From positions 1-31,430 of the forward strand of contig CALANM010000139.1 in NCBI GenBank assembly GCA_937926065.1: a DNA stretch of 31,430 bases, written 5' to 3'. Shown piece after piece: positions 15,842 through 22,461 of this stretch. The stretch comes from an uncultured Microbacterium sp. (GTDB taxonomy: Bacteria; Actinomycetota; Actinomycetes; Actinomycetales; Microbacteriaceae). The notes beneath the pieces are model-generated. The model was not told the DNA's origin, made no database searches, and was given only the letters and a program-made list of their open reading frames with translations. A program made the position numbers and the translations under genes. Numbering within the stretch: the first letter of the stretch is position 1; each line of letters starts with the position of its first letter.

Positions 15842-17418
15842 GAGCTCAACGTCCCATATGTCACGTCACGCTGCCGGAGAAGTGCACCGACTGTCTTGGT
15901 CTCGACGCTCACGCCGTGCTCGGCGCCCATGCCGGGAAGGCCGATCGGGTCGGCCGAGAATGTGAACTTGCCGCCGGGCGACCAGGTGCCGCCATAGAGC
16001 GTGCCTGTCCACTGGTCGATTCCCTTGCTGCCGACGTCGACCTTGCACGGGGTGTAGCCGATGGCCCGCACGGAGTCCTCGATGACCGTGCCGTTGATCT
16101 CGAGGACTCCCTGCCCGGAGCTGCACGTCGGGTTGACGTCGGAGGGAACCCGGTCCTCGGTCACGATGTAGAGCGCGGGCTTGCCGACCGCAGTGGGGGC
16201 CGCGCGGAAGGTCACCGATCCGAGGTCGAACGAATTGGCCAGCAGCACGACGTTCGTCTTGAGCGGGATGATCGGCACCGACCCGTTCTCGGACGACAGG
16301 ATGCTGCACGCGCGCGCGTCGACCACGGTGTTGGTGGCGAGGCTGCCGAGCCACGTCGTCCAGCCTGTTCCCGGGTGCGCGTTGAAGTAGTTGCAGGTCC
16401 CCGGACCACTGCCCGAGTTGACGAGCGTCACGACGTTGTAACCGGCCCAGTCCGCCGCGCTGTACTTGTACTCGAACCACGTCGGCAGATCCAGATCAGG
16501 AACTGCGGCGACCGAAGCGGGGCGGACGACGCCACCCACCACGACGCCCGAGTTCGGCGTGTACGTGCGGCTGACAGGGAAGGTCAGCGTTCCCTGGATG
16601 CGAACGCTTCCGAGCTGCACGTCGCCCATGGTGGTCACCGAGCCGCCGATGGTCTTGTTCTCCCATCCGAACTCGAGCTTGCCGTTGGCCTGGATGCTGC
16701 CGTTGACCGTTCCGCGGATGATGCTCGCCCCAGTGCCTCGCAGCGTCAGTGCACCCTTGAAGGTGTCGCTGCCGCAGCACATGTTGAGGGTCCCGCCGGC
16801 GGCGACATCGCCCGCCACGTTGCAGCCCGACTGCGTCTTGATGCTCCCCTTCACGGTCAGGTTGCCGGGGATCGTCGCGTTGCAGTTGAAGGCCGTCGCC
16901 TGCGGGATGACGATGTTCACCTTGCGGCCCGGATCGGTCACCTCGACGTTCGAGTTGAGAGTGATCTCGCTGGTTCCGAAGAAGACCATGTCGCCGCCCT
17001 GCGCCGTCGCCGTCGTGAAGGCGTAATCCGCCTGCACGGCCGTGCGTGCGCCCCGGACGTCGGCGATGACCCGCACCTTCGCGAGCGCGTCGGTGCAGGA
17101 CACCGCGTAGCTGTACTTGTAGGCGCCCGGATCGGACGACACCGCGACGTCAGACACGATCTGCTTCGCCGGCGACGTGGGGCAGGCGATCTCGCCGCGC
17201 TTGAGGGCAGCGGCCGTCGCAGCGAGGCCGGCGTCGGCCGTCGCACGCGACTCGGCTCGGGCACGGCTGTCGGTCACGAGGGTCTGCGTGTTCACGACGA
17301 TCGCCGCGAGGGTGAGCCCCGCCACCGCCATCACGGTCATCACGATGAGGACGGCGATCAGTGTCGACCCCCGGTCGTCGCGGGGTGCGCGGCGGGACAG
17401 GGCGCTCAGGTCCAGCAT
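15829..17418 (-). CDS. Large PilX/GspK-like minor pilin with predicted beta-solenoid domain
   Basis: The 529-residue protein has a prepilin-like N-terminus: charged leader, glycine at 17, then STLIAVLIVMTVMAVAGLTLAAIVV. The residue at mature position 5 is alanine, not the usual glutamate, a feature of GspK and some PilX tip proteins. Residues about 150-285 read as short repeating strands (VTVKGSIK-like, NVAGDVAAGGTL, GTVNGSIQANGKL, IGGSVTTMGDVQLGSVRIQGTL), which suggests a beta-solenoid like that in polymer-forming proteins. The C-terminal half is rich in Gly, Ser, Asn and aromatics. There are ten cysteines, so extracellular disulfides are likely. The ATG is chosen by GGAAGGAG upstream; it overlaps the previous gene by 13 bases. 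The adhesin or tip role is inference. Confidence 0.8.
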   Translation of the reverse strand: MLDLSALSRRAPRDDRGSTLIAVLIVMTVMAVAGLTLAAIVVNTQTLVTDSRARAESRATADAGLAATAAALKRGEIACPTSPAKQIVSDVAVSSDPGAYKYSYAVSCTDALAKVRVIADVRGARTAVQADYAFTTATAQGGDMVFFGTSEITLNSNVEVTDPGRKVNIVIPQATAFNCNATIPGNLTVKGSIKTQSGCNVAGDVAAGGTLNMCCGSDTFKGALTLRGTGASIIRGTVNGSIQANGKLEFGWENKTIGGSVTTMGDVQLGSVRIQGTLTFPVSRTYTPNSGVVVGGVVRPASVAAVPDLDLPTWFEYKYSAADWAGYNVVTLVNSGSGPGTCNYFNAHPGTGWTTWLGSLATNTVVDARACSILSSENGSVPIIPLKTNVVLLANSFDLGSVTFRAAPTAVGKPALYIVTEDRVPSDVNPTCSSGQGVLEINGTVIEDSVRAIGYTPCKVDVGSKGIDQWTGTLYGGTWSPGGKFTFSADPIGLPGMGAEHGVSVETKTVGALLRQRDVTYGTLSSWVP

Positions 17419-18011
17419 GTCGGCGCTCCTTCCGTCGCGACGGCCTGCGCCGTCATCCCGCCGGAGAGCGACACCGTCTGCGCGTCGGTGCCGCTGCGCA
17501 CGTCGATGCCGAACTGCACGCCCTTCGTTCCGGTGAGCTTGAAGGGCACGCCGCTGAGCGTTCCCGTCACTCGGTCGAGCGGCCGATCGTCGGACTTGCC
17601 GGCGAGAACGGCCCAGGCCGCGACGTCGGTGCCGCGCGCGGTCGTTCCCGCGCTGTAGCGGATCGAGTCGTCGTGCAGTGCCCACGCGCGGCACTCCCAT
17701 GCCCACCCGCTGAGCGAGGTCCCCACCTTTCCCACGACGGCGTCGACGCGAGAGCCTCCCCCGCTGACGCGCACCGCGGTGGCATTGCGCAGGGAGTCGG
17801 CGAGTGTCGTGCGCACGAGGTTCGCCTGTCCCGTGGCCGAATCGCGGGCCACGGAGAGCTGCTGCGAGTTCCAGCCATTGATGAACATCATGGCCAGCAT
17901 CCCGCTGAACAGCCCGGCCACCAGGATGCCGACGATGAGCTCGACGAGCGTGATGCCGTCGTCGTCGTGATGGAGGCGCACAGCGCCCGCGCGGTTCAGC
18001 AGGGCGTTCAT
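17406..18011 (-). CDS. PilW/GspJ-like minor pilin
   Basis: The 201-residue protein has a classical class III signal: an 18-residue charged leader ending DDD, glycine 19, then ITLVELIVGILVAGLFSGMLAMMF, with glutamate at mature position 5 (E24). PilD should cleave after G19. The remainder (WNSQQLSVARDSATGQANLVRTTLADSLRNATAVRV, then mixed strands to a C-terminal cysteine) follows the GspJ/PilW pattern of a long helix plus beta domain. Minor pilins of this kind prime assembly at the pilus tip. The ATG and the upstream stop overlap by four bases (ATGA). Assignment to PilW rather than another minor pilin rests mainly on gene order and the helix pattern. Confidence 0.82.
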   Translation of the reverse strand: MNALLNRAGAVRLHHDDDGITLVELIVGILVAGLFSGMLAMMFINGWNSQQLSVARDSATGQANLVRTTLADSLRNATAVRVSGGGSRVDAVVGKVGTSLSGWAWECRAWALHDDSIRYSAGTTARGTDVAAWAVLAGKSDDRPLDRVTGTLSGVPFKLTGTKGVQFGIDVRSGTDAQTVSLSGGMTAQAVATEGAPTCWT

Positions 18012-18454
18012 GCGGCGGCCACCGGGATGCGCGAGCGCAGCGTCGCGAGGCTGCCCCCCGATGTGTCGGAGATCCGCACGGTGACGAGGATCGCGGCGGG
18101 CTTTCCCGCGTTCGCCCCGGCCGGGCAGCTCTCGACGACGATCTGCCGTGTGAGACCGGGGGGAAGCGTGATGTTCGGCAGGGTCGAGGGATCAGAGTCG
18201 ACGATGCGGGCGGCGGCCGCCACGAGTCCGGCGCACGTCGTCGTGGTGGCCGGCTGTGCGGGGAACTCGGCGCGGAGAGCAGACAGATGCGCGTCGGCAA
18301 CGGCCGTCGCTTCGACCGAGTCGCGGTTGGCGACGCTCACCCGCGTCGCACTGATGAAAAGCGGAAGGACGGCCAGGGCCAGCACAGACAGCAGGAACAT
18401 CGCCATGAGCACCTCGACGAGGTTGAAGCCCTCGTCGTCAGAACGCTGAAACAC
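18008..18454 (-). CDS. PilV/GspI-like minor pilin
   Basis: The 148-residue prepilin has the short leader MFQRSDDEG and then FNLVEVLMAMFLLSVLALAVLPLFISA, with cleavage expected after G9 and glutamate at mature position 5 (E14). The VEVLMAM sequence is typical of PilV and GspI. Two cysteines (in TTTCAGLV and VVESCPAG) may form a disulfide. The start is a GTG with GGGGAGGTGA upstream. It is the first gene after the stem-loop that follows pilA, so its level is probably set by read-through from the pilA promoter. It overlaps the next gene by four bases. Confidence 0.84.
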   Translation of the reverse strand: MFQRSDDEGFNLVEVLMAMFLLSVLALAVLPLFISATRVSVANRDSVEATAVADAHLSALRAEFPAQPATTTTCAGLVAAAARIVDSDPSTLPNITLPPGLTRQIVVESCPAGANAGKPAAILVTVRISDTSGGSLATLRSRIPVAAA

Positions 18455-18506
18455 TCGTCACCTCCCCAGGTGGTGCTTCGAAAAGTCAGGTGGTGCGCCG
18501 AGAACG

Positions 18507-18545
18507 ACTGTGGGGCCGCCCGTCGGGTCGGGTCGGCCCCACAGT
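18507..18545 (-). terminator. 12-bp perfect stem-loop after pilA (terminator or attenuator)
   Basis: ACTGTGGGGCCG (18507-18518) pairs perfectly with CGGCCCCACAGT (18534-18545) around a 15-base loop, starting ten bases past the pilA stop. No T-run follows on the leftward strand directly, although a TTTT occurs about 20 bases on. No separate promoter is apparent before the minor-pilin gene, so partial termination or 3'-end stabilisation, giving far more pilin than assembly proteins, is the likely role. Confidence 0.7.
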
Positions 18546-18554
18546 TGGGTCTTG

Positions 18555-18971
18555 TTACGGGCAGCCGGGGCCGGCGGTGCCGGGCTCTCCGCCCTCGAGG
18601 CCCTTTCCGGACTCGGCCGTCGCCGTCACGCAGTAGTTCTGCAGGTCGACGACTGTGCCGGAAGCCGGGGCCGTGAGCTTGAGCGTGTAGTCCTCGTCTT
18701 CGGACTTGTCGAGCTCCGCGTCGATGTCGTCGACGGTCGTGACATCCTGTGAGACCGCAGTGGCGACGACCACCGCGCCGTTCGATGCGGCCTGGTCGAG
18801 TGCGTTGTCCTTCGCGGTGTCCTGGATGTTCATGAACACCGGGATCGCGATGGCGGCGAGGATGCCGAGGATGACCACCACGACGATGAGCTCGATGAGC
18901 GAGAAGCCCTCGTCACCGTTCTCCTCGCGGCGGGCCTTCTCAGCCTGGACATAGTTTCGGATGGTGCGCAT
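18555..18971 (-). CDS. pilA: Major type IV pilin PilA
   Basis: The 138-residue prepilin has a 22-residue charged leader (MRTIRNYVQAEKARREENGDEG) cut after G22, then FSLIELIVVVVILGILAAIAIPVF, the classic conserved hydrophobic helix with glutamate at mature position 5 (E27). The mature protein is 116 residues, short for a pilin, with exactly two cysteines (C114 and C137) that would close a C-terminal disulfide loop as in other type IV pilins. The globular part is acidic (DDIDAELDKSEDEDY). ATG 18971 is chosen by GAAGGAGAGG eight bases upstream; a longer frame reads through the leader RNA. It is the first pil gene after a strong promoter. Confidence 0.94.
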   Translation of the reverse strand: MRTIRNYVQAEKARREENGDEGFSLIELIVVVVILGILAAIAIPVFMNIQDTAKDNALDQAASNGAVVVATAVSQDVTTVDDIDAELDKSEDEDYTLKLTAPASGTVVDLQNYCVTATAESGKGLEGGEPGTAGPGCP

Positions 18972-19128
18972 TGTGCGTGCCTCTCCTTCGGGGGTGATGA
19001 ACAGGACGCCGGCACGTGTGCACTCCGGGGGGGTCGTGCACGGGGGCGCTTCGAGTTTCGGGGGGTCCGTCGAAACGTGTGCCGGTTGGTTCGAGAGGCC
19101 CGCCGCGAGGACGTGTCTCCCTCTCCGG
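18972..19128 (-). promoter_or_regulatory. Long 5' leader of pilA with C/G homopolymer runs
   Basis: About 157 bases separate the predicted transcription start from the pilA ATG. The leader carries runs of C in the RNA, seen as G-runs on the plus strand at 18990-18994 (5), 19027-19033 (7), 19042-19046 (5) and 19060-19065 (6). CCGGCAC near the middle can pair with GTGCCGG nearer the ATG and enclose the runs. No open frame with its own ribosome-binding site is evident. Confidence 0.5.
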
Positions 19129-19134
19129 AACACA

Positions 19135-19163
19135 TCATTAGAGACCTCTCACGCTGTTGTCAA
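19135..19163 (-). promoter_or_regulatory. Near-consensus sigma-70 promoter of pilA
   Basis: The minus strand has a perfect -35 TTGACA (19163-19158), a 17-base spacer and a -10 TAATGA followed by T (19140-19135). The surrounding 19130-19200 is clearly more AT-rich than the rest of the window. This is the strongest promoter match seen here and drives the pil operon. Confidence 0.85.
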
Positions 19164-19246
19164 TGAGAAATCTGAGAGAAATGTGAAAAGTGTGTTTCGT
19201 GCAACGAATGTGGCGGAAGGTATGCAAGGGGCTTGCGTGACTCCGT

Positions 19247-19543
19247 TCAGCCGTCGAGCACCTCGAGCCGCACGTCGATGTCGACCCCTTCGACGATGCC
19301 TTCGGCGTCCCTCACCGAGCGCTTCAGGGGCAGCACATAGGCTCCCCGAGAGGAGTCGGGGAAGATCGAGGTCTGCCACGTCGACCCACCGACACGAGCG
19401 CGCACCCGAACTGAGCCGAAACCCCTGGTAACCCGCGGGATCTCGCGGATTTCGGCCGAAAGCGGCTCGGGCACGGCGGTGAAGAACCAGGCGTCCGAAC
19501 GGGCGCTCCAGGCGAAGACGGGGCCGGTGAATTCGACGATCAC
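19247..19543 (-). CDS. DUF1905 domain protein
   Basis: The 98-residue protein matches the DUF1905 pattern over its whole length: VEFTGPVFAWSARSDAWFFTAVPEPLSAEIREIP, then GFGSVRVRARVGGSTWQTSIFPDSSRGAYVLPLKRSVRDAEGIVEGVDIDVRLEVL. The fold is a small beta-barrel; biochemical function is not known. The GTG at 19543 is chosen because domain homology starts right after it. The frame remains open to an ATG at 19669, but that extension is Arg/Ser/Pro-rich without domain character. No ribosome-binding site is seen; TACCCT a few bases ahead could be a -10 box for a leaderless transcript. It is convergent with nothing and shares its strand with pilA downstream. Confidence 0.75.
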   Translation of the reverse strand: MIVEFTGPVFAWSARSDAWFFTAVPEPLSAEIREIPRVTRGFGSVRVRARVGGSTWQTSIFPDSSRGAYVLPLKRSVRDAEGIVEGVDIDVRLEVLDG

Positions 19544-19692
19544 AGCGTCAGGGTAGCCACCGTCGTCGACACTGCCGAGCGGCGTCCGCGGGATACCCGT
19601 TGAGCGGTCGCTCTTCCGGCGCTCGGCTCCCGTCGACTGATCGGCGCCAGGCGTAAGCGAACGCCCCAACGGGAAGGAAAAATCTGTTATCC

Positions 19693-19713
19693 AAGATGAG
19701 AAATTCTCATCTT
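19693..19713. promoter_or_regulatory. Perfect AT-rich 21-bp palindrome
   Basis: AAGATGAGAA (19693-19702) and its exact complement TTCTCATCTT (19704-19713) flank a single A. With a one-base centre it cannot form a normal terminator loop, so a dimeric regulator site is more likely. It lies between the aldo/keto reductase stop and the DUF1905 gene, about 150 bases upstream of the latter's start, in an AT-rich patch (19678-19713). Confidence 0.55.
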
Positions 19714-19739
19714 CGGGGTCCGACCACCCCCGTCGGAGC

Positions 19740-20723
19740 TCACCACTGAGGATGGATATCGGCCCTCAACAGACGGTCGTAGACCTCGTGAACAGCCGCG
19801 TCGAAGGCTGACAGATCGCCCTCCCACTCCCCTGCGGCTGCGTTCGCCCGAGCCTGGGCGACATTGCGCGCCCCCGGGATGACGCTCGTGACACCGGGCT
19901 GCGAGGCGATCCATGCGAGGGTCGCCGCCGGCAGCGAGAGCCCCTCCGGAAGCGCCTTCTCAAGCTCGGCCACAGCCTCGAGGCCGGTCTCATAGTCCAC
20001 GCCGGAGAACGTCTCGCCGCGGTCGAAGGCCTCGCCGTGGCGGTTGTAGGTGCGGTGGTCGTTCTCCGCGAAGCGCGTCGACGCGCTGTACTTGCCGCTG
20101 AGCAGCCCCGATGCGAGCGGAACGCGAGCGAAGATCGCCACTCCCGCGGCCCGCGCCGCAGGCAGCACCTCATCGAGGGGCTTGAGGCGGAACGGGTTGA
20201 AGATGATCTGCACGTTGGTGACGTGCGGGCGTGAGATCGCCGACAGCGCCTGCGCGGTCGTCTCCACCGACACGCCGTACGCGGCAATCGCGCCTTCGCG
20301 GACCAGTTCGTCCAGTGCGTCGTAGGTCTCATCGGCGTCGATGACGGCCGACGGCGGACAGTGCAGCTGCACGAGGTCGAGGGTCTCGACTCCGAGGTTC
20401 CGACGCGAGCGATCGGTCCATGCGCGGAAGTTCTCGGGCGTGTAGTTCTCGGGCTCCTGCGGCATCCGTCGGCCCATCTTGGTCGCGACTGTGATGCCGT
20501 GGTCGGGCCGCTCGGCCAGGAAGCGTCCGATGATGGTCTCGCTGCGCCCGTCGCCGTACACGTCGGCCGTGTCGAAAAGGGTCACGCCGGCCTCGGCGGA
20601 TGCCGTGAGCACCGCGCGGGCGTCGTCTTCGGAGACGTCACCCCAGTCGGCGCCGAGCTGCCAGGTGCCCAGTCCGATCGAGGAGATGACACGTCCGGTG
20701 GCTGCAAGAGGGCGCTGCTGCAT
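19740..20723 (-). CDS. Aldo/keto reductase
   Basis: This 327-residue (beta/alpha)8-barrel NADPH-dependent oxidoreductase has the catalytic tetrad in place: D51 and Y56 in FDTADVYGDG, K82 in VATKMG and H121 in LVQLHCPP. The cofactor-binding C-terminal motif SVIPGARNVAQARANAAA matches the family signature. The subgroup is the one that acts on sugars or simple aldehydes; the natural substrate cannot be named. It starts nine bases after the stop of the FUSC-family gene and is probably in the same operon. The ribosome-binding site is weak. Confidence 0.92.
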   Translation of the reverse strand: MQQRPLAATGRVISSIGLGTWQLGADWGDVSEDDARAVLTASAEAGVTLFDTADVYGDGRSETIIGRFLAERPDHGITVATKMGRRMPQEPENYTPENFRAWTDRSRRNLGVETLDLVQLHCPPSAVIDADETYDALDELVREGAIAAYGVSVETTAQALSAISRPHVTNVQIIFNPFRLKPLDEVLPAARAAGVAIFARVPLASGLLSGKYSASTRFAENDHRTYNRHGEAFDRGETFSGVDYETGLEAVAELEKALPEGLSLPAATLAWIASQPGVTSVIPGARNVAQARANAAAGEWEGDLSAFDAAVHEVYDRLLRADIHPQW

Positions 20724-20732
20724 GAGTCCAGA

Positions 20733-21770
20733 CTATTGGCCGGCGACGACAATCGGGCGCCGCCGGGCGCGCCACCATGCCCACACGACCGCGACGAGCG
20801 TGCCCGCCGCCACGCCGATGGCGGTGTCAAGGGCGCGATCGCGCAGCAGCACCGAGGGCTCGGCAGGCAGCGCCAGCTCGACCATCAGGAGGGCGAGGGG
20901 AGTCACGAAGAACATGGCCAGGCCGTAGTTTCGGTTGACGTACAGCTCGGCACCGGCCTGCATCACGACGGCGGCGGCGAGCGTCGCGAGCGGCGGAAGA
21001 TCGAGCGCGAGGAGTCCGGCCGCGATCGCGATGCCGACGACGGTTCCCACGAGGCGCTGGATGCCGCGGATGACGCGAGCGTTCAGCTGCGCGCCGCCCA
21101 GGGCCGCGACAGCGGCGACCATGGCCCAGTACCAGTGGTCCCCGATGAGCAGCACGCCGATGAGACCGGCCAGCGCCGTGCCGGCCATGACCGCGATGCC
21201 CTGAGAGAGAGCGACGTCGGGACCGGGACCTCGCCGCGTCCCGCGCCCGCGCAGTCCGCCTCGGCCGACGGCGATGCCGGCGGTGACCAGCACGCTGAAC
21301 AAGGCTGCGCCGCCGCCGATCGTCACGACCTGGAGCAGACTGTCTGCGGTCGCAGGGATGCTCGCGGTCGCCCCCGCAGCGAAGACGACGAAGAGCGAGC
21401 CCGGCGGATGCCACTGCCACCGGTGCGCGAAGACTGTGGTGATGCCGGCCAGCAGCGCCACGACGCCGACGCGTGCCGAGACCGGCGCGGCGGCGAGCGC
21501 CAGCGTGGTGCCGACCAGCATGACGGCGACCATTGTGACTCCCGCGGCGATCTGCATGCGCACACGGTCGCCGTAGGCGTCGAAGCGCCCGTACAGGCTC
21601 ACGAACGCGCCGAAGCTGGCGTAGACGCCGAGGTCGACGCGGCCGAGGAGCCACAGCGTGAACAGCGGCACGGCGAGGGAGACGGCCGCGCGGATCGCGA
21701 CGCGATGGTCACCGCGATGCGGCGCCACCCGGATCAGCCCGGTCAGTATTCGACCGCGACTGGCATCCAT
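20733..21770 (-). CDS. FUSC-family membrane protein (aromatic acid exporter-like)
   Basis: The 345-residue protein has two blocks of hydrophobic helices separated by a basic glycine/arginine linker (GRGGLRGRGTRRGPGP, about 170-185), as in half-size FUSC/YccS-type proteins. Characteristic pieces are VYASFGAFVSLYGRFDAYGDRV and HWYWAMVAAVAALGGAQLNARVIRGIQRLVGTVVGIAIAAGLL, where the R-x-x-x-R-x-x-G-T-x-x-G pattern is a family marker. Members are linked to export of aromatic carboxylic acids or to fusaric acid resistance; substrate unknown here. TACGAT six bases before the ATG may be a -10 box, so the transcript may be leaderless. Confidence 0.85.
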   Translation of the reverse strand: MDASRGRILTGLIRVAPHRGDHRVAIRAAVSLAVPLFTLWLLGRVDLGVYASFGAFVSLYGRFDAYGDRVRMQIAAGVTMVAVMLVGTTLALAAAPVSARVGVVALLAGITTVFAHRWQWHPPGSLFVVFAAGATASIPATADSLLQVVTIGGGAALFSVLVTAGIAVGRGGLRGRGTRRGPGPDVALSQGIAVMAGTALAGLIGVLLIGDHWYWAMVAAVAALGGAQLNARVIRGIQRLVGTVVGIAIAAGLLALDLPPLATLAAAVVMQAGAELYVNRNYGLAMFFVTPLALLMVELALPAEPSVLLRDRALDTAIGVAAGTLVAVVWAWWRARRRPIVVAGQ

Positions 21771-21864
21771 CCTTCGATCGTACGCGGCGGCGCGCCCTGT
21801 CGATTCGGCTGTGGGACGCCACCCGTTCGCTCGACCGGTCGGAGACGGGCAGACTGGTGACCTG

Positions 21865-22374
21865 ATGACTCACGATGCACTCCCCGTATCTCCTGTCGAC
21901 CGCGACGCCGCCGCCGCGATGTGGGCCGATTACCGTGCTGCGCACCCCGAGGTGCCGCTGACAGACCCCGCCTACACCGTCGATCACTTCGGCGATTCCG
22001 CCCGCCTCTGCGACGAGCTGCTCGAGATCGTGCTGTCGGGGCAGAAGCGCGCGACCGCCGAGCTGCTTTCGGCATTCGACGACGCCCCCGAGGAGGTGCC
22101 GGTGGAGGGCTCGCACTGGGTCGCGTGCGACAGCTCGGGCACGCCGCGCATCGTCATCCGCACGACCGAGGTGCGCATCGGACCGTTCACGAGCGCCGAC
22201 GCCGACTTCGCGGCGGCGGAGGGCGAGGACGATCTGACGCTGGAGAGCTGGCAGGCCGGGCACCGCCGCTACTTCGAGCGCACGGCCGCTGGGCGCGGCC
22301 AGGTCTGGACCGAAGAGGACCCCATCGTCTTCGAGCGCTTCGCGGTGGTGTGGCCGCCCTCTGCCACGCGCTGA
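21865..22374 (+). CDS. ASCH-domain protein
   Basis: The 169-residue protein carries the ASCH beta-barrel pattern: LCDELLEIVLSGQKRATAELLSAFD, with the G-x-K-x-x-T core near residues 56-62. After it come a strand-rich section (VEGSHWVACDSSGTPRIVIRTTEVRIGPF) and DLTLESWQAGHRRYFER plus EDPIVFERFAVVWP near the end, as in DUF984-type ASCH proteins. These are thought to bind RNA or nucleotides; some relatives hydrolyse acetylated cytidine, but the function here is unproven. ATG 21865 is chosen by the start of recognisable sequence; GGTGA is the only ribosome-binding-like element. It is divergent from the FUSC-family gene. Confidence 0.85.
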   Translation: MTHDALPVSPVDRDAAAAMWADYRAAHPEVPLTDPAYTVDHFGDSARLCDELLEIVLSGQKRATAELLSAFDDAPEEVPVEGSHWVACDSSGTPRIVIRTTEVRIGPFTSADADFAAAEGEDDLTLESWQAGHRRYFERTAAGRGQVWTEEDPIVFERFAVVWPPSATR

Positions 22375-22461
22375 GCGGGGCCGGGTGACAGGCCACCTCG
22401 CCAACGGCGCACGACTGCCGTAGCCTGACACGCGCGCCCGTGATGCAGAGGCGGTGATGCG

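Noticed and set aside
17419..18300. The large minor-pilin frame continues upstream for almost 300 codons
   Set aside because: The extension overlaps the pilW- and pilV-like genes, is proline/arginine/serine-rich, and a good start with GGAAGGAG exists at 17418.
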